DNA of 64,000 nt. Source: Pseudosulfitobacter pseudonitzschiae (GTDB lineage: Bacteria > Pseudomonadota > Alphaproteobacteria > Rhodobacterales > Rhodobacteraceae). Of the stretch, positions 1 through 10,255 are shown one piece after another (the first letter of the stretch is position 1; every line of letters starts with the position of its first letter). The position numbers were made by a program, and so were the translations under genes. The DNA lies in the NCBI RefSeq assembly GCF_002222635.1, contig NZ_CP022415.1:2232001-2296000 (forward strand). The letters are read 5' to 3'. The notes under the pieces are model-generated. The model was not told where the DNA came from, made no database searches, and saw nothing but the letters and a program-made list of their open reading frames with translations.

Positions 1-892
1 CCACGTAATCGGCCAGTTTCAGTGCCGTTTTGGTGGCAATGACCGAATTGCAGCCATGCGCGATATTGGCAAAAGGACCGCCATGGACAAAGGCAGGGTT
101 ATTCTCGAGCGTTTGCACCAGATTGGGCTGCATCGCGTCTTTCAGCAGCACCGTCATCGCACCATCCGCCTTCAGGTCGCGGGCAAACACCGGCGTGCGG
201 TCGCGCCGGTAGGCCACGATCATGTCACCCAATCGTTTTTGCAGGTCATTCAGATCGTTGGACAGACACAAGATCGCCATGACTTCGGAAGCCACGGTAA
301 TGTCAAAGCCCCCCTCGCGCGGGAAACCGTTGGCGACGCCGCCAAGGCTGACGTTGATCTGGCGCAGGGCGCGGTCGTTCATATCCACCACACGCCGCCA
401 GACCACGCGGCGCACGTCGATGTCCAACTCGTTGCCCCAATAAATATGGTTGTCAATCAACGCCGAAAGCAGGGAATGGGCGCTGGTGACGGCATGGAAA
501 TCGCCGGTGAAATGCAGGTTCATCTCTTCCATCGGCACGATCTGCGCATAGCCGCCGCCTGCCGCCCCGCCCTTCATGCCAAAGTTCGGACCCAGCGAGG
601 CCTCGCGGATGCAGATGCAGGCATTCTTGCCGATGCGGTTCAGACCGTCGCCCAGCCCCACGGTCGTCGTGGTCTTGCCCTCGCCCGCTGGCGTGGGATT
701 GATCGCGGTCACAAGGATCAGCTTACCATTGGCGCGGTCCTGCACACCGTCGATAAAACTTTGGCTGACCTTTGCCTTGTCGTGGCCATAGGGCAGCAAA
801 TCGTCGGGCGGGATGCCCAGAACGGCGCCAATCTCCTGAATTTTCAGTTTGCTGGCCTCGCGTGCAATCTGAATGTCGGTTTTATGGGCCAT
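1..892 (-). CDS. fhs: Formate-tetrahydrofolate ligase, 3' end outside window
   Basis: The cytoplasmic enzyme makes 10-formyl-THF from formate, ATP and tetrahydrofolate in one-carbon metabolism. About 297 N-terminal residues are visible of a family length near 555-560, so roughly the C-terminal half lies beyond base 1. The nucleotide-binding loop [14 protein letters not shown] is at residues 67-80, followed by the conserved [17 protein letters not shown] stretch. The ATG at 892 is preceded by a strong GGAGGAG ribosome site, which fixes the start. It is on the same strand as the MOSC gene but 156 bases away, so it may have its own promoter. Identity is secure from the motif set; nothing can be said about the missing C-terminal part. 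Confidence 0.95.
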   Translation of the reverse strand, partial: MAHKTDIQIAREASKLKIQEIGAVLGIPPDDLLPYGHDKAKVSQSFIDGVQDRANGKLILVTAINPTPAGEGKTTTTVGLGDGLNRIGKNACICIREASLGPNFGMKGGAAGGGYAQIVPMEEMNLHFTGDFHAVTSAHSLLSALIDNHIYWGNELDIDVRRVVWRRVVDMNDRALRQINVSLGGVANGFPREGGFDITVASEVMAILCLSNDLNDLQKRLGDMIVAYRRDRTPVFARDLKADGAMTVLLKDAMQPNLVQTLENNPAFVHGGPFANIAHGCNSVIATKTALKLADYV

Positions 893-1048
893 GAATGTCT
901 CCTCCCGAGCGCGACCACGCAGCGGGTGCTGCGGTATTGCCCTAATGCATACAGGCCGGACCAGCCCCCGCAACGGGGCGTTTCCGACATTTTGCGCACC
1001 TGCACCGTCCAGATGCGCCTCAATCGTTTCTTTTCGGAAACCAAAGAC

Positions 1049-1660
1049 CTAGCGGCGGGCCTCGGCCAGATGCTTCCAGACCGGCTGGTCGGGAATATGC
1101 AGCACCAATGTGTCACCCACCGCAAAGGAACCTGCACGCTCGACCCAACCTGTCACCCCGCGCAAGTTGCGCGCGGCGGGTTTGAACCGTTTACCGAATC
1201 CCGGCATCTGCGTCTCGATCTCGCGGCCTGGCAGGATGCAGGGGCGGTTTTCCATATCCACCACCAGCGTCGCACCGCTTGGCCCCTGCAAGCGTGAAGA
1301 CGGCGGGATATGGCTGAAATCGGGGATGCCTTCGACGATCATCGACGCACCCAGCAGCGCGGGGTCAATCGCGTCCACGCCCATCTTTTGCGCGATCTGC
1401 GCCAGTTCCTCGGCCGACAGAATCGTCACCTGACGTGCATTGCCAATCTCGGTGCCCTTGGGGTGCTGCGATGTCACACGGCTGCATGACGGGCGGGAAA
1501 AGCCGCTGTGAACCTCGCCTTCGAAACCCTCCAGCGTGACGGCCACGCTTTCCAGCGGCTCCGAACGTAGGGCCCCTGCAATGCTGCTGTCTGCGGGGTT
1601 TGTATTACGCCCCAACCATGTGATGCGGGCGGTGAACGACGTAGGTATAAGCGCGGGCAT
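1049..1660 (-). CDS. MOSC domain-containing protein
   Basis: A 203-residue protein with the MOSC (molybdenum cofactor sulfurase C-terminal) fold. Visible signatures are GEVHSGFSRPSCSRV near residues 49-63 and a VVDMENRPC segment around residues 132-140, whose cysteine is the usual candidate for carrying sulfur or binding a metal-sulfur cofactor. MOSC proteins are thought to handle sulfur for molybdenum and similar enzymes, but most stand-alone ones, including this one, have no assigned substrate. There is no signal peptide, so it is cytosolic. The ATG at 1660 is chosen because an AAGG lies about ten bases upstream. It follows map on the same strand with about 90 bases between them. Confidence 0.8.
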   Translation of the reverse strand: MPALIPTSFTARITWLGRNTNPADSSIAGALRSEPLESVAVTLEGFEGEVHSGFSRPSCSRVTSQHPKGTEIGNARQVTILSAEELAQIAQKMGVDAIDPALLGASMIVEGIPDFSHIPPSSRLQGPSGATLVVDMENRPCILPGREIETQMPGFGKRFKPAARNLRGVTGWVERAGSFAVGDTLVLHIPDQPVWKHLAEARR

Positions 1661-1751
1661 AAGCGGATGGCCTTTTTGCTGGCGACGGCTGGCGGGTTCG
1701 GGCGCAATCTGGCCCGCAAGCGGACAAAAGAAAAGACCCGTCAGTTGCTAT

Positions 1752-2504
1752 TTATCCGCTTGGCATTGTCACGATGATCGCACCGCGATCAGTTGCAACC
1801 ACCGTATGTTCGTACTGCACCACCGGCGCACGCGGCGCACTGTAAAGCGTCCATCCGTCGTCGCCGTCATCGGCCCACTGGCCGCCAGTGGACAGGAACG
1901 GCTCGACCGTCAGTACAAGCCCCTTGTTGATCCGGCGTTTGTCATGGCGATTGGGCCATGTGGCGATCTCTTCGGGGTATTCGTGCAAGGACCGGCCCAC
2001 GCCGTGACTGGCAAGATTGCGGATCAGCGTATAGCCGCGCCCCGAGGCAAAGCGCCCGATGGCGTTGCCGATGCCTGCCAGCGGCTTGTTGCTGCCCACT
2101 TGCGCAATGCCGATCTGCATGGCGCGCCTGCCGTCGCGGCACAGGCGGGTCAGATCACTTTTGACAGGTGGCACCTGAAAGCTTGCGCCTGTATCCGCAA
2201 AAAATCCGTTCTTTGATGCCGACACGTCGATGTTAACCAGATCTCCCGCCGCAATGGCTCGCGCAGAAGGGATACCGTGGGCTATTTCTTCGTTCACGCT
2301 GATGCAGGTTGTTCCCGGAAAGTCATAGCACGCCTGCGGAGCAGATACGGCCCCCGCGTGCTCAAGAAAGACGCGGCCAATGTCATCCAGTTCACGCGTT
2401 GTCATGCCCGGCTCGATCGCCTTTGCCATTGCCTGCAGGGTGTCAGCGACGATCCTGCCGATTGCTTTCAGGCCCTCAAGTTCGCCCTGTTTTGTAATCG
2501 TCAT
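1752..2504 (-). CDS. map: Type I methionine aminopeptidase
   Basis: Removes the initiator methionine from nascent proteins. The 250-residue length is standard for the bacterial type I enzyme. All dinuclear metal ligands of the M24 family are present: D93 (NIDVSA), D104 (FADTGA), H167 (SHGVGRSLHE), E201 (TVEPF) and E232 (QYEHTVV), with the substrate-site histidine at H76 (EIAHGIP). The ATG at 2504 has AAGGA 10 bases upstream. It lies downstream of ftsH behind a terminator and is probably expressed independently, possibly together with the MOSC gene. It could be one of two map paralogues in the genome, which cannot be judged here. Confidence 0.95.
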   Translation of the reverse strand: MTITKQGELEGLKAIGRIVADTLQAMAKAIEPGMTTRELDDIGRVFLEHAGAVSAPQACYDFPGTTCISVNEEIAHGIPSARAIAAGDLVNIDVSASKNGFFADTGASFQVPPVKSDLTRLCRDGRRAMQIGIAQVGSNKPLAGIGNAIGRFASGRGYTLIRNLASHGVGRSLHEYPEEIATWPNRHDKRRINKGLVLTVEPFLSTGGQWADDGDDGWTLYSAPRAPVVQYEHTVVATDRGAIIVTMPSG

Positions 2505-2558
2505 CTGTCTGGTTCCTTGATGTCATGTTCTGGCGCAATTCCACGGTCGCCTTACAGC

Positions 2559-2581
2559 AAAAAGCCCCGCCGGTGCGGGGC
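2559..2581 (-). terminator. Rho-independent terminator after ftsH
   Basis: A GCCCCGC/GCGGGGC seven-base-pair stem (2564-2570 with 2575-2581) with a CGGT loop is followed, read on the minus strand, by five T residues at 2563-2559. It sits 38 bases past the ftsH stop and before map, so it closes the long tol-tilS-ftsH transcript. Confidence 0.8.
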
Positions 2582-2618
2582 CTTAAGTTTTGTTCTGCCT
2601 TGCCCTGACCGTCTTGGA

Positions 2619-4538
2619 TCAGGTCGGTTCCGGCTCCATGCCACCCTCGGACGAAGGTGTTTTTTTCTTCGCCTTGGCCTTGGGAATGGCGGTCAGGCTG
2701 GGTTTCTCTTCCACAGCGGCAGACCCGCCTTCGTCATCACTACCCGGTACGGGCGGATCACCGTTCATCACACGTTTGATTTCATCACCGGTCAGCGTTT
2801 CATATTCCAGCAAACCTTGGGCCAGACGTTCGAATTCAACGTTCTTTTCCTTGATGATCTTGGCCGCCCAGTCATAGCCGTCCTGAATGAACGTGCGCAC
2901 TTCCTGTTCGACGGTTTCCTTGGTGTTGGCCGAGACCGAGAAGCCTGCGGTTGCACCTTGGTAGCCCTGGGCCGCTTCGGAATAATCGATGTTGCCGACC
3001 TTGTCCGACATGCCCCATTGCAGCACCATCGCACGGGCCAGCGCACTGGCCTGCTGAATGTCGCCTGCGGGCCCGTTCGACACCGATTCCTCGCCGTATT
3101 TGATGATCTCGGCGGCTTTGCCCGCCATTGTCATCGCCAGACGCTGTTTGCACTCGTCCTTGAACATATTCAGACGGTCCATTTCGGGCAGGCTCATCAC
3201 CATACCAAGCGCACCGCCGCGCGGAATGATCGTGGCCTTATAGACCGGGTCGCACTTGGGCAGGGTCATCCCCACCAGCGCGTGACCGGCCTCGTGATAG
3301 GCGGTCATTTCCTTTTGCTCGGGCGTCATCACCATGCTGCGTCGCTCCGGGCCCATCATGACTTTGTCCTTGGCAGATTCGAAATCGATCATGGTCACGA
3401 ACCGGCGGCCCACACGGGCGGCCATCAGCGCCGCTTCGTTCACAAGGTTCGCCAGATCCGCACCCGAGAAACCGGGGGTGCCGCGTGCGATGATACGCAG
3501 ATCGACATCAGGCCCCAGCGGCGTCTTGCGCGCATGAACGTTCAGGATTTTCTCGCGACCTTTGATGTCGGGGTTGGGCACGGTTACCTGACGGTCAAAA
3601 CGACCCGGACGCAGCAGCGCTGGGTCCAGCACGTCGCGGCGGTTGGTCGCGGCCAGAATGATAACGCCTTCGTTCGCCTCGAAACCGTCCATTTCAACCA
3701 GCAACTGGTTCAACGTCTGTTCGCGTTCGTCATTGCCACCGCCATAACCGGCACCACGATGACGACCCACGGCATCGATTTCGTCGATGAACACGATGCA
3801 AGGCGCGTTTTTCTTGGCCTGTTCAAACATGTCACGCACACGGCTTGCGCCGACGCCGACGAACATTTCAACAAAGTCCGAACCGGATATGGTGAAGAAC
3901 GGCACACCCGCCTCGCCCGCAATCGCGCGCGCCAGCAGTGTTTTACCCGTGCCCGGAGGGCCCACCAACAACGCACCTTTAGGAATCTTGCCACCCAAAC
4001 GGCTGAATTTCTGCGGGTTGCGCAGGAACTCCACGATCTCTTCCAGTTCTTCCTTGGCCTCGTCGATGCCTGCGACATCGTCAAAGGTGACGCGACCCGA
4101 CTTTTCGGTCAGCATCTTGGCCTTGGACTTGCCAAAGCCCATCGCCCCGCCTTTGCCGCCACCCTGCATCCGGTTCATGAAATAAATCCAGACACCGATC
4201 AGCAGCAGGAACGGCAGCAGCGTCATCAGGAATGACTGAAGCCCCGATTGCTGTTGTTGCTCGGCTTTCACCGGCACATTGTTCGAAATCAACAAATTCG
4301 TGACCTCGGCGTCTGCCGGTTTGATGGTCACATAGTCGATCTCGCCTTCGCGAAAGCGTACCTGCTCTCCGTCCAGTGTCACGCTGGTGACCTTGCCGGT
4401 CTCAACCGACTGAACGAATTCGGAATAGCTGATTTCGCGGCTCTGCAAATTGCTGCCTGTACCGCTGAACAAATTGAACAGCGAAACGATCAATACAAGC
4501 AGGACAACCCAGAACGCGATATTGCGTGCATTACCCAA
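2619..4538 (-). CDS. ftsH: ATP-dependent zinc metalloprotease FtsH
   Basis: Membrane-bound AAA+ protease that extracts and degrades membrane and short-lived cytosolic proteins as a hexamer. Order of elements in the 639-residue protein: TM1 at about 5-23, a periplasmic segment, TM2 at about 102-122, Walker A GPPGTGKT at 193-200, Walker B IVFIDEID at 248-255, and zinc site HEAGH at 415-419. The start is taken at a TTG (4538) that gives an N-terminus of (M)GNARNIAFW, typical of the family in this group, with a GGGAGAG ribosome site just upstream. In-frame codons exist further upstream but add a 19-residue stretch unlike homologues. It lies 98 bases after tilS, a common pairing. Confidence 0.96.
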   Translation of the reverse strand: MGNARNIAFWVVLLVLIVSLFNLFSGTGSNLQSREISYSEFVQSVETGKVTSVTLDGEQVRFREGEIDYVTIKPADAEVTNLLISNNVPVKAEQQQQSGLQSFLMTLLPFLLLIGVWIYFMNRMQGGGKGGAMGFGKSKAKMLTEKSGRVTFDDVAGIDEAKEELEEIVEFLRNPQKFSRLGGKIPKGALLVGPPGTGKTLLARAIAGEAGVPFFTISGSDFVEMFVGVGASRVRDMFEQAKKNAPCIVFIDEIDAVGRHRGAGYGGGNDEREQTLNQLLVEMDGFEANEGVIILAATNRRDVLDPALLRPGRFDRQVTVPNPDIKGREKILNVHARKTPLGPDVDLRIIARGTPGFSGADLANLVNEAALMAARVGRRFVTMIDFESAKDKVMMGPERRSMVMTPEQKEMTAYHEAGHALVGMTLPKCDPVYKATIIPRGGALGMVMSLPEMDRLNMFKDECKQRLAMTMAGKAAEIIKYGEESVSNGPAGDIQQASALARAMVLQWGMSDKVGNIDYSEAAQGYQGATAGFSVSANTKETVEQEVRTFIQDGYDWAAKIIKEKNVEFERLAQGLLEYETLTGDEIKRVMNGDPPVPGSDDEGGSAAVEEKPSLTAIPKAKAKKKTPSSEGGMEPEPT

Positions 4539-4636
4539 GGATACTCTCCCAAAAATTCTCGGGACCAGATGGCAGTGTGCCATAGTCACCCGCATAAGAT
4601 AGACATGCTGTCCGTCAGTTCAATGCGATAACAGCA

Positions 4637-5890
4637 TCATCGACGGGATAGAAGTGCGGCAAAAAAGGCATCATGCCCCCCGGTCACCTCGGCAGACCAT
4701 CCGTCAGCGTCGTCAAAAACCGGTGTCGCCAGTAAAGTCTGCCCCTTCCAGACAGCGGGCATCGACAGCAACGCCCCCCGTGGCAGGTCCAGATCACGCC
4801 AATCAGGCCGCTCTGCCAACGCGGCATCGCCCATCGGGCCGACTTGCAGCATCGGGTCGTGCTTTGGTCCCGAAATGCGCCAGCGATTGTCCCACAGGTC
4901 TCCGACACTGCAGCGGATGTCGCGCACTGCATTCAGCTCGCGAAAAACCCACAGGAAATCGCCGGAAAATGTCAGCTGACAGCCGTCCAGCGTGGTGGTG
5001 CGACCTTCTGCGATGGCGGCCTGCACGGCCGTTATGCCTCCGCGACGGGGCGGATAGTCACCTCCGTTGATCCACAGTATAGCATGAACCAGCAACCTGC
5101 GGGAAATTTCCGACGGCAGGGCGTGAAACCGCCCGACATCCAGCCGCACCGCACCCAGATGCACGGCAGCAACCTCGCGGGCTGCCAGAAAGGTTTGCCA
5201 GTCCAAAGCCTCGCGGGCCTGGCGCATGTTCCGCGCGACACCGGCCAGTGTCTTGGCCGTCAACCCCAGCGGTTCCAGTTGCGTCAGTGCCCGACGCATT
5301 GCCACGCGCGCAAAGCGGGTGTCGTCATTGCTGGGATCATCTGCCCAGACAATATTGTTACGCTTGAGATAGGCACGCAATTCGGCGCGGGTGATGTCCA
5401 GCAAGGGACGCACATAGGTTACGCCACCGCGCTGCCGTCGTGGCGCCATTGCCGACAGCCCGTCAACGCCTGCGCCGCGCGCCAGACGCATCATCAGGGT
5501 TTCTGCCTGATCATCGGCGGTATGGCCCAACAGGACAATGTCCAGCCCTGCGCCCTCGGCCCAGCGGTCGATCAGATCATAACGAGCGGCGCGGGCGGCG
5601 CCCTGCAAGTTACCTGCGCCGCCCCAGCCCTGCCAGTTCTCGACGTGATGCGGCAATTCCAGCGTGGCACACAGGTTGGAAACAAGCGCCAGTTCGTCTT
5701 GCACGCCAGACCGCAGGCCATGATTGACGCTGACAACTTGCACCTGAATGCCCCGCGGCTGTGCCACACGAGCGACCAAAGACAGCAAGGCCATCGAATC
5801 GCCGCCGCCAGACACAGCGACGCCGATCTTTTCAGGTAGGTTTGGCAGCAGTTGCGCCTCGATGGCTGCAATCAGCGCTGCATCATCCAT
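4637..5890 (-). CDS. tilS: tRNA(Ile)-lysidine synthetase
   Basis: Modifies C34 of the CAU-anticodon isoleucine tRNA to lysidine using ATP and lysine, switching both its codon reading and its charging identity; essential in nearly all bacteria. The N-type PP-loop SGGGDS is at residues 27-32, followed by further synthetase-like segments (VNHGLRSG, LLGHTADDQAETLMMRLARG). At 417 residues it is of normal length. The ATG at 5890 lies only two bases after the cpoB stop, so the gene is translated as part of the tol-pal-cpoB transcript and leads into ftsH. The C-terminal half is less conserved, as is usual. Confidence 0.93.
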   Translation of the reverse strand: MDDAALIAAIEAQLLPNLPEKIGVAVSGGGDSMALLSLVARVAQPRGIQVQVVSVNHGLRSGVQDELALVSNLCATLELPHHVENWQGWGGAGNLQGAARAARYDLIDRWAEGAGLDIVLLGHTADDQAETLMMRLARGAGVDGLSAMAPRRQRGGVTYVRPLLDITRAELRAYLKRNNIVWADDPSNDDTRFARVAMRRALTQLEPLGLTAKTLAGVARNMRQAREALDWQTFLAAREVAAVHLGAVRLDVGRFHALPSEISRRLLVHAILWINGGDYPPRRGGITAVQAAIAEGRTTTLDGCQLTFSGDFLWVFRELNAVRDIRCSVGDLWDNRWRISGPKHDPMLQVGPMGDAALAERPDWRDLDLPRGALLSMPAVWKGQTLLATPVFDDADGWSAEVTGGHDAFFAALLSRR

Positions 5891-5892
5891 GA

Positions 5893-6729
5893 TCAGCTGC
5901 AGCCAAGGGCGCTCATCTCGGTTTGCGCCCGCGTGGCCGCCTCGGTTTCGCCAAAACGCACCGGAACTTCGCCCAGTGTCACGCAGGCCTCGCCGGATTT
6001 GCCCAGTCGGCCCAGAGATACCCCCAACAGCAACAGCGCGTCGGGCGCTGTCTGGCCGGTCTGATCCGCCGAGAAGGACGCAAGATAGGCACGCGCGGCC
6101 TCGCGGGTGTCACCCAAGGCTTCCAGCGCCTTGCCGCGGCCCAGTTCGGCAGCGGCGGCTAGCGGACCACCCGGATAGGTCTGATTGAAGGCCGCAAACT
6201 GATCTGCGGCGCTGCGAAAGTCACCGGATGCGAGCGCCTCCGACGCCCGCGTAAAATCAGCCTGTTCCTGTGTTGCCAGTTGCGCCTCGTTCTGGGGCGG
6301 TGTTGTCACCGGACCGGGCAGCGTCGTGCTGTTGTCGCCCGTATCTCCACCCAGCACCGGCGTATCGCCAAGCGCACCCAGATCGCCGCCCTCAAGTTCG
6401 ACCAGACGGAATTCAAGGTCGCCGATCCGGTTGGTGCCGTCTTCGATCACGCGGCCCACCCGAAACTCAAGCTGTTCGGTCTTGGCGGTCACGCGCTGAA
6501 GCTCGGCTTCGATGGTGTTCAGCCGCTCCAACGTACTGCCCTGACCCACATCCACCGAAGCCGTGCCTGTCGTCGAAAGCTCGCGCCGCAGCTTCTGGAT
6601 CTCTACGTTCAATATGGTCAGCTCTTGCCGGATATCAGCCAACGTGCTGCCATCTGCCGACTGCGCCATACCCGTGGTTGGCCCCATAAGAACCAGAACC
6701 GTTACCAGAACCGCGAAACGCCGCATCAC
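5893..6729 (-). CDS. cpoB: Tol-Pal system protein CpoB (YbgF)
   Basis: Periplasmic regulator that links the Tol-Pal complex to peptidoglycan synthesis during constriction. The 278-residue protein has an N-terminal signal peptide (MRRFAVLVTVLVLMG, cleavage after about GMAQ). A heptad-like trimerisation coiled coil follows at about residues 28-90, then an acidic linker. TPR-type repeats fill the C-terminal half (about 150-278). It starts one base after the pal stop, and tilS follows two bases after its own stop. The domain order and position make the assignment firm, though sequence conservation in the linker is low. Confidence 0.9.
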   Translation of the reverse strand: MMRRFAVLVTVLVLMGPTTGMAQSADGSTLADIRQELTILNVEIQKLRRELSTTGTASVDVGQGSTLERLNTIEAELQRVTAKTEQLEFRVGRVIEDGTNRIGDLEFRLVELEGGDLGALGDTPVLGGDTGDNSTTLPGPVTTPPQNEAQLATQEQADFTRASEALASGDFRSAADQFAAFNQTYPGGPLAAAAELGRGKALEALGDTREAARAYLASFSADQTGQTAPDALLLLGVSLGRLGKSGEACVTLGEVPVRFGETEAATRAQTEMSALGCS

Positions 6730-6730
6730 C

Positions 6731-7246
6731 TTACCCCGTCAATCCACCGGCCAGCACTGTCACAGCACGGCGGTTCTTTGCATAGCATGCTTCGTTGCTG
6801 CACACTTCAATTGGCCGTTCCTTGCCGTAGCTGATCGTCCGCAGACGGGCCGAGGGCACGCCCTGACTGACCAGATAGGCACGTGCGGCATCCGCACGAC
6901 GCGCGCCCAATGCAAGGTTGTATTCGCGTGTGCCCTGTTCGTCGGCGTGGCCTTCGATGATGGCGGTGTAATCGCCGTTCTGGCTCAGCCATGCGGCCTG
7001 TCCGTCCAATGTGGCGCGGCCTTCTGCTGTCAGGGTCGACTGATCGACCATAAACAACACGCGGTCACCGACCGCCTGTTGGAAGTATGCCACCGAGGTA
7101 GGATCACTTGCACTGCCAGGAACGGCGCCGCCGGCCATGCCGTTGCCCATGCCATTGGCACCATCTGCACCAAAGCGGTCGGGATTTGTACAAGCCGCCA
7201 ACACCAGCGCGCCCACCAGCATTACGATTTTCGTCGAAAGTTTCAT
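6731..7246 (-). CDS. pal: Peptidoglycan-associated lipoprotein Pal
   Basis: Outer-membrane lipoprotein that holds the membrane to peptidoglycan and is the passenger of the Tol motor at the division site. The signal sequence ends in lipobox LAAC with the lipidated cysteine at residue 19. A linker rich in Gly, Asn and Ala leads into an OmpA-like domain carrying GHADEQGTREYNLALGARRA, whose Asp and Arg contact diaminopimelate. It is 171 residues, slightly short as usual for this order. It lies 82 bases after tolB, the largest gap inside the tol block, leaving room for a separate pal promoter that I could not pin down. Confidence 0.96.
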   Translation of the reverse strand: MKLSTKIVMLVGALVLAACTNPDRFGADGANGMGNGMAGGAVPGSASDPTSVAYFQQAVGDRVLFMVDQSTLTAEGRATLDGQAAWLSQNGDYTAIIEGHADEQGTREYNLALGARRADAARAYLVSQGVPSARLRTISYGKERPIEVCSNEACYAKNRRAVTVLAGGLTG

Positions 7247-7328
7247 GCTTAAAGCCTTTTGAATTGAGTTCTATGTCTCGCGTTCGGTTCAGTCTAGCAC
7301 GCTTACCCGCAAAGGGGAATCGTGCGGC

Positions 7329-8651
7329 TTAATTCTGCAACGGCCCCCAACTGGGGTCCGATCCGCCTTCGGGGGTGCGCACAGGACGCAGGTTGCGGCC
7401 CGTAATATCCACCGAATACAACGTCGAACGCCCTGATTCACCTTGGGTTTCGCGGGTGAACATAATCACCCGCCCGTTGGGCGCCCATGTCGGCCCTTCG
7501 TCAAGAAACGACGCGGTCAGCAGGCGTTCTTCACTGCCATCCAGCCGCATCACGCCGATGTGAAAACGCCCCTTGGACTGCTTGGTAAAGGCCACCAGAT
7601 CGCCGCGCGGCGACCAGACCGGCGTGCCATAACGCCCCTCGCCAAAGGAAATGCGTGTAGGCTCTCCGCCGCTGGCGGACATCACATACAATTGCGGAGC
7701 CCCCGAGCGGTCGCTTTCAAATACGATCTGGCTGCCATCTGGCGAATAGCTGGGGGCGGTTTCGATCGACGGCGCCGAGGTCAGTCGCGTGCTCTGCCCC
7801 GAGTTTATGTCCAACGTATAGATATCGGTATTGGCCCCTTGGCTCAGCGAATAAACCACCGTCTGACCATTCGGGTGAAAGCGTGGCGCAAAGCTCATGG
7901 TGCCTTCCTGACTTTCCAGAACCCGACGCTGTACACTGCCCACGTCCAGCACAAAAATCCGCGGAAATCCGGTTTCATAGCTGGTGTAAAGCACCCGATC
8001 GCCGGACTTTGAGAACCGTGGTGCCAGAACGATGCTTTCGCTGCCGGTCAGATACTGCACATTGGCACCATCGTAATCCATCACTGCCAAACGCTTTTGA
8101 CGGTCGGCCTTGCCGCCGGTTTCCGAAACAAACACCACGCGGCTGTCGAAATAGCCGCTTTCGCCGGTGATGCGGCTGTAAACGGCGTCGGCCACCTTGT
8201 GACCCATGCGCCGCCAGCCTGCGGTGGTGCCTGCAAATTGCAATCCGTTGCCCAGTTCGGCCCCCGAAAACACATCATACAGACGGAATTTTACCGTCAA
8301 CTGATCGCCCGACACGGCAACCGCGCCGGTGACCAGAGCCTGCGCATTCACGGCCTTCCAGTCGGCATATTGGATCGCGGCGTTAAAGTCGCTGACCCCG
8401 CTGATATAGGCGCTGGCAGGCACCTCGCGAAACAGGCCGGTGCCGATCAGATCGGCCGCCACCAGTTGCGCCAGCTGTTGCCCCATCTGCGCACTTTCAC
8501 CGTTTTCCGGCACAAAGGCCGGTACGGCAAAGGGCAAGGGTTCGATCACACCTTCGTCGATCACGATCCGCAGTGGCCCCTGCTGGGCCTGCACTGTGGG
8601 GGCGGTCCAGGCCAGAACGGCCATCATGCACACGAGAATTCGCCAAATCAT
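7329..8651 (-). CDS. tolB: Tol-Pal system beta-propeller protein TolB
   Basis: Periplasmic partner of Pal and TolA. The ATG at 8651 forms an ATGA overlap with the tolA stop and gives a 440-residue precursor with the signal peptide [22 protein letters not shown]. The N-terminal alpha/beta domain is followed by a WD40-like six-bladed propeller, visible as repeated segments such as [30 protein letters not shown] and [20 protein letters not shown] longer in-frame extension upstream lies inside tolA and is rejected. The gene is translationally coupled to tolA. Confidence 0.96.
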   Translation of the reverse strand: MIWRILVCMMAVLAWTAPTVQAQQGPLRIVIDEGVIEPLPFAVPAFVPENGESAQMGQQLAQLVAADLIGTGLFREVPASAYISGVSDFNAAIQYADWKAVNAQALVTGAVAVSGDQLTVKFRLYDVFSGAELGNGLQFAGTTAGWRRMGHKVADAVYSRITGESGYFDSRVVFVSETGGKADRQKRLAVMDYDGANVQYLTGSESIVLAPRFSKSGDRVLYTSYETGFPRIFVLDVGSVQRRVLESQEGTMSFAPRFHPNGQTVVYSLSQGANTDIYTLDINSGQSTRLTSAPSIETAPSYSPDGSQIVFESDRSGAPQLYVMSASGGEPTRISFGEGRYGTPVWSPRGDLVAFTKQSKGRFHIGVMRLDGSEERLLTASFLDEGPTWAPNGRVIMFTRETQGESGRSTLYSVDITGRNLRPVRTPEGGSDPSWGPLQN

Positions 8652-9766
8652 TTGATGCGCATCCTTTCGGGATTGAACGTCATTTCTATCTCTTGCCACT
8701 GCCCGTATTTTTCGGGCGGCAGATTATATCCTTTGGCCCCGCAGCGCACGATCGCACGGCGCGCCGCCTCAAAGGCCTGTGCAGCAGCGTCGCCAGACCC
8801 ACCAGAACTGCTGGTCATCCGGATCGACGAGATGACAGGCCGCGCATCCGGTGTCATCGACACACTGACCACCACTGTGGTGCGCAATGCCTCGGACGAC
8901 AAGGAACCGACGTTCCAGCAGCTTGAAACCGCCACCCGCAGCGCGTCTTTTTCGCCCGCGGACATCGGTGGGCCAGTGGGGGCCGCTGGTTCAGATGTGG
9001 CGCCGCCAAGCGCTTCGGCAAGGGCTGCATCCACAGCATCTTTGGTGCTGCTGCTGGTCGCGGGCGGCGTTTCCGGTGTTGGATCGGGTTCCGGTTCGGC
9101 GGTGGCAGTGCGCACCGGCGGCGTGGGCCGCGCAGGTGGTCGCGGCGACGCGTTGGGCGCGGCGCTGGGTTTTTCCGCCTCGGTCACAATTTCGGTCGCA
9201 GCCTCTTCGGGGGCTGTGGCCTGCTGCGATTCCTGCACGGTTTCGCCTGTCTCGGCCTGTTCTACGGCATCTTGCTGGACCGGATCGGGTTCGGCCTCGG
9301 GCGGGGGCGGTGCCACTGCTTCGGGGGCCACGCGTTCGACGGGGCGCGGCACGGGGCGGTCGCTGATTTCGGGCACGACAACGGCCACATCTGCGGGCGG
9401 GCTGGGCTGCACAGGAGCTGTGTCTTCGACTTCGGCCACGGGTGGTGCGGGCTGCGGCACCTCGGGCACGGTTTCCGGCTCGGGTGCTTGTGTGGTTTCG
9501 GGCGCAGGCTGCGGCGTCACCTCGGTTTCGGCAGGTGGCGGCGTGGCGGCTGTGTCTTCGGTGGCAGGCGGCTGCGGTTGGGCCACCTCGGTGCCCGATT
9601 GCGGTGGCTGCTGCGCCGCGACAATAGCCTCGTACGCTTCGGTCGAGATCACCGATACATCCGTCGTCTGAAACGGCAAAGGTTCAGTCTGGAAGGTGCC
9701 GCCAAACAGCAACCAGCCGATCAGGCCGATATGGCCCGCACCTGATATGACTTGCCCTGCGTCCAC
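8648..9766 (-). CDS. tolA: Tol system energy-transducing protein TolA-like
   Basis: Spans the periplasm and passes force from TolQR to Pal/TolB. The 372-residue protein has a short N-terminus with one TM (around [13 protein letters not shown]). A long linker of about 220 residues, rich in Pro, Glu, Ala, Val and Thr, follows instead of the Lys/Ala helix of enterics. The C-terminal domain of about 110 residues is TonB/TolA-like. The start codon is GTG at 9766, six bases after the tolR stop. Assignment rests on position and architecture more than on residue identity, because the linker is low complexity and fast evolving. Confidence 0.85.
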   Translation of the reverse strand: MDAGQVISGAGHIGLIGWLLFGGTFQTEPLPFQTTDVSVISTEAYEAIVAAQQPPQSGTEVAQPQPPATEDTAATPPPAETEVTPQPAPETTQAPEPETVPEVPQPAPPVAEVEDTAPVQPSPPADVAVVVPEISDRPVPRPVERVAPEAVAPPPPEAEPDPVQQDAVEQAETGETVQESQQATAPEEAATEIVTEAEKPSAAPNASPRPPARPTPPVRTATAEPEPDPTPETPPATSSSTKDAVDAALAEALGGATSEPAAPTGPPMSAGEKDALRVAVSSCWNVGSLSSEALRTTVVVSVSMTPDARPVISSIRMTSSSGGSGDAAAQAFEAARRAIVRCGAKGYNLPPEKYGQWQEIEMTFNPERMRIK

Positions 9767-9772
9767 TGTGGC

Positions 9773-10252
9773 TTACCCGCCCGATATGTCCGTGCCGTCC
9801 AGCGCAGGACCGCCGGTGTCCGTCACCAGACCGATGTTGGAGAATCCGCCCGCGTTTAGCGCGCCCATGATCTGCATCACGTCGCTATAGGGCACGGCCC
9901 CGTCCGCACGCAAAAACACACGGTCGCCTTCACGCTCAGCTGCAATCGCACGCAGTTTGGCCACCAGTTGATCACGCGACGTTTCGGTGGTCTGGATCTG
10001 GATCGCCCCTTCGGCGGTGATCGTCACGGTCAGCGGCTCTTCCTGATCGGCGGTCAACGCGCCTGCGGCGGTCTTGGGCAGTTCCACCGGCACGCCAACC
10101 GTCAGCAAGGGGGCCGCCACCATAAAGATGATCAAAAGCACCAACATCACGTCCACAAAGGGCGTGACGTTGATCTCGGCCATGGGACGCGCGCGGCTGC
10201 GCTTGCGCCGCCGTCCACCACCTCCGTCGTTTTGCATGACACCTGCACCCAT
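9773..10252 (-). CDS. tolR: Tol biopolymer transport protein TolR
   Basis: ExbD/TolR family subunit of the proton-driven Tol motor. A Gly/Arg-rich cytoplasmic tail is followed by the hallmark PMAEINVTPFVDVMLVLLII, where the Asp in the single TM carries protons. A periplasmic domain completes the 159 residues. It starts three bases after tolQ and ends six bases before tolA. An internal Met at residue 6 (10237) is a possible alternative start, but the first ATG fits the usual MGAGV N-terminus. Confidence 0.96.
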   Translation of the reverse strand: MGAGVMQNDGGGGRRRKRSRARPMAEINVTPFVDVMLVLLIIFMVAAPLLTVGVPVELPKTAAGALTADQEEPLTVTITAEGAIQIQTTETSRDQLVAKLRAIAAEREGDRVFLRADGAVPYSDVMQIMGALNAGGFSNIGLVTDTGGPALDGTDISGG

Positions 10253-10255
10253 GGC

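Noticed and set aside
996-1012. GCCCC/GGGGC hairpin between fhs and the MOSC gene as a terminator
   Set aside because: No following T-run on either strand.
56-1297. A 413-codon plus-strand frame at the window start
   Set aside because: It lies opposite fhs and the MOSC gene, whose motifs are unmistakable on the minus strand.
2277-4235. A 652-codon open frame on the plus strand opposite ftsH
   Set aside because: Its composition is His/Arg/Gln rich with no domain, and it is the antisense shadow of a strongly conserved gene; high GC produces such frames routinely.
9060-9600. Repetitive-looking GC-rich stretch that might suggest a repeat array
   Set aside because: It encodes the Pro/Glu/Ala/Val linker of TolA; no constant-length repeat and spacer pattern, so not CRISPR or a satellite.
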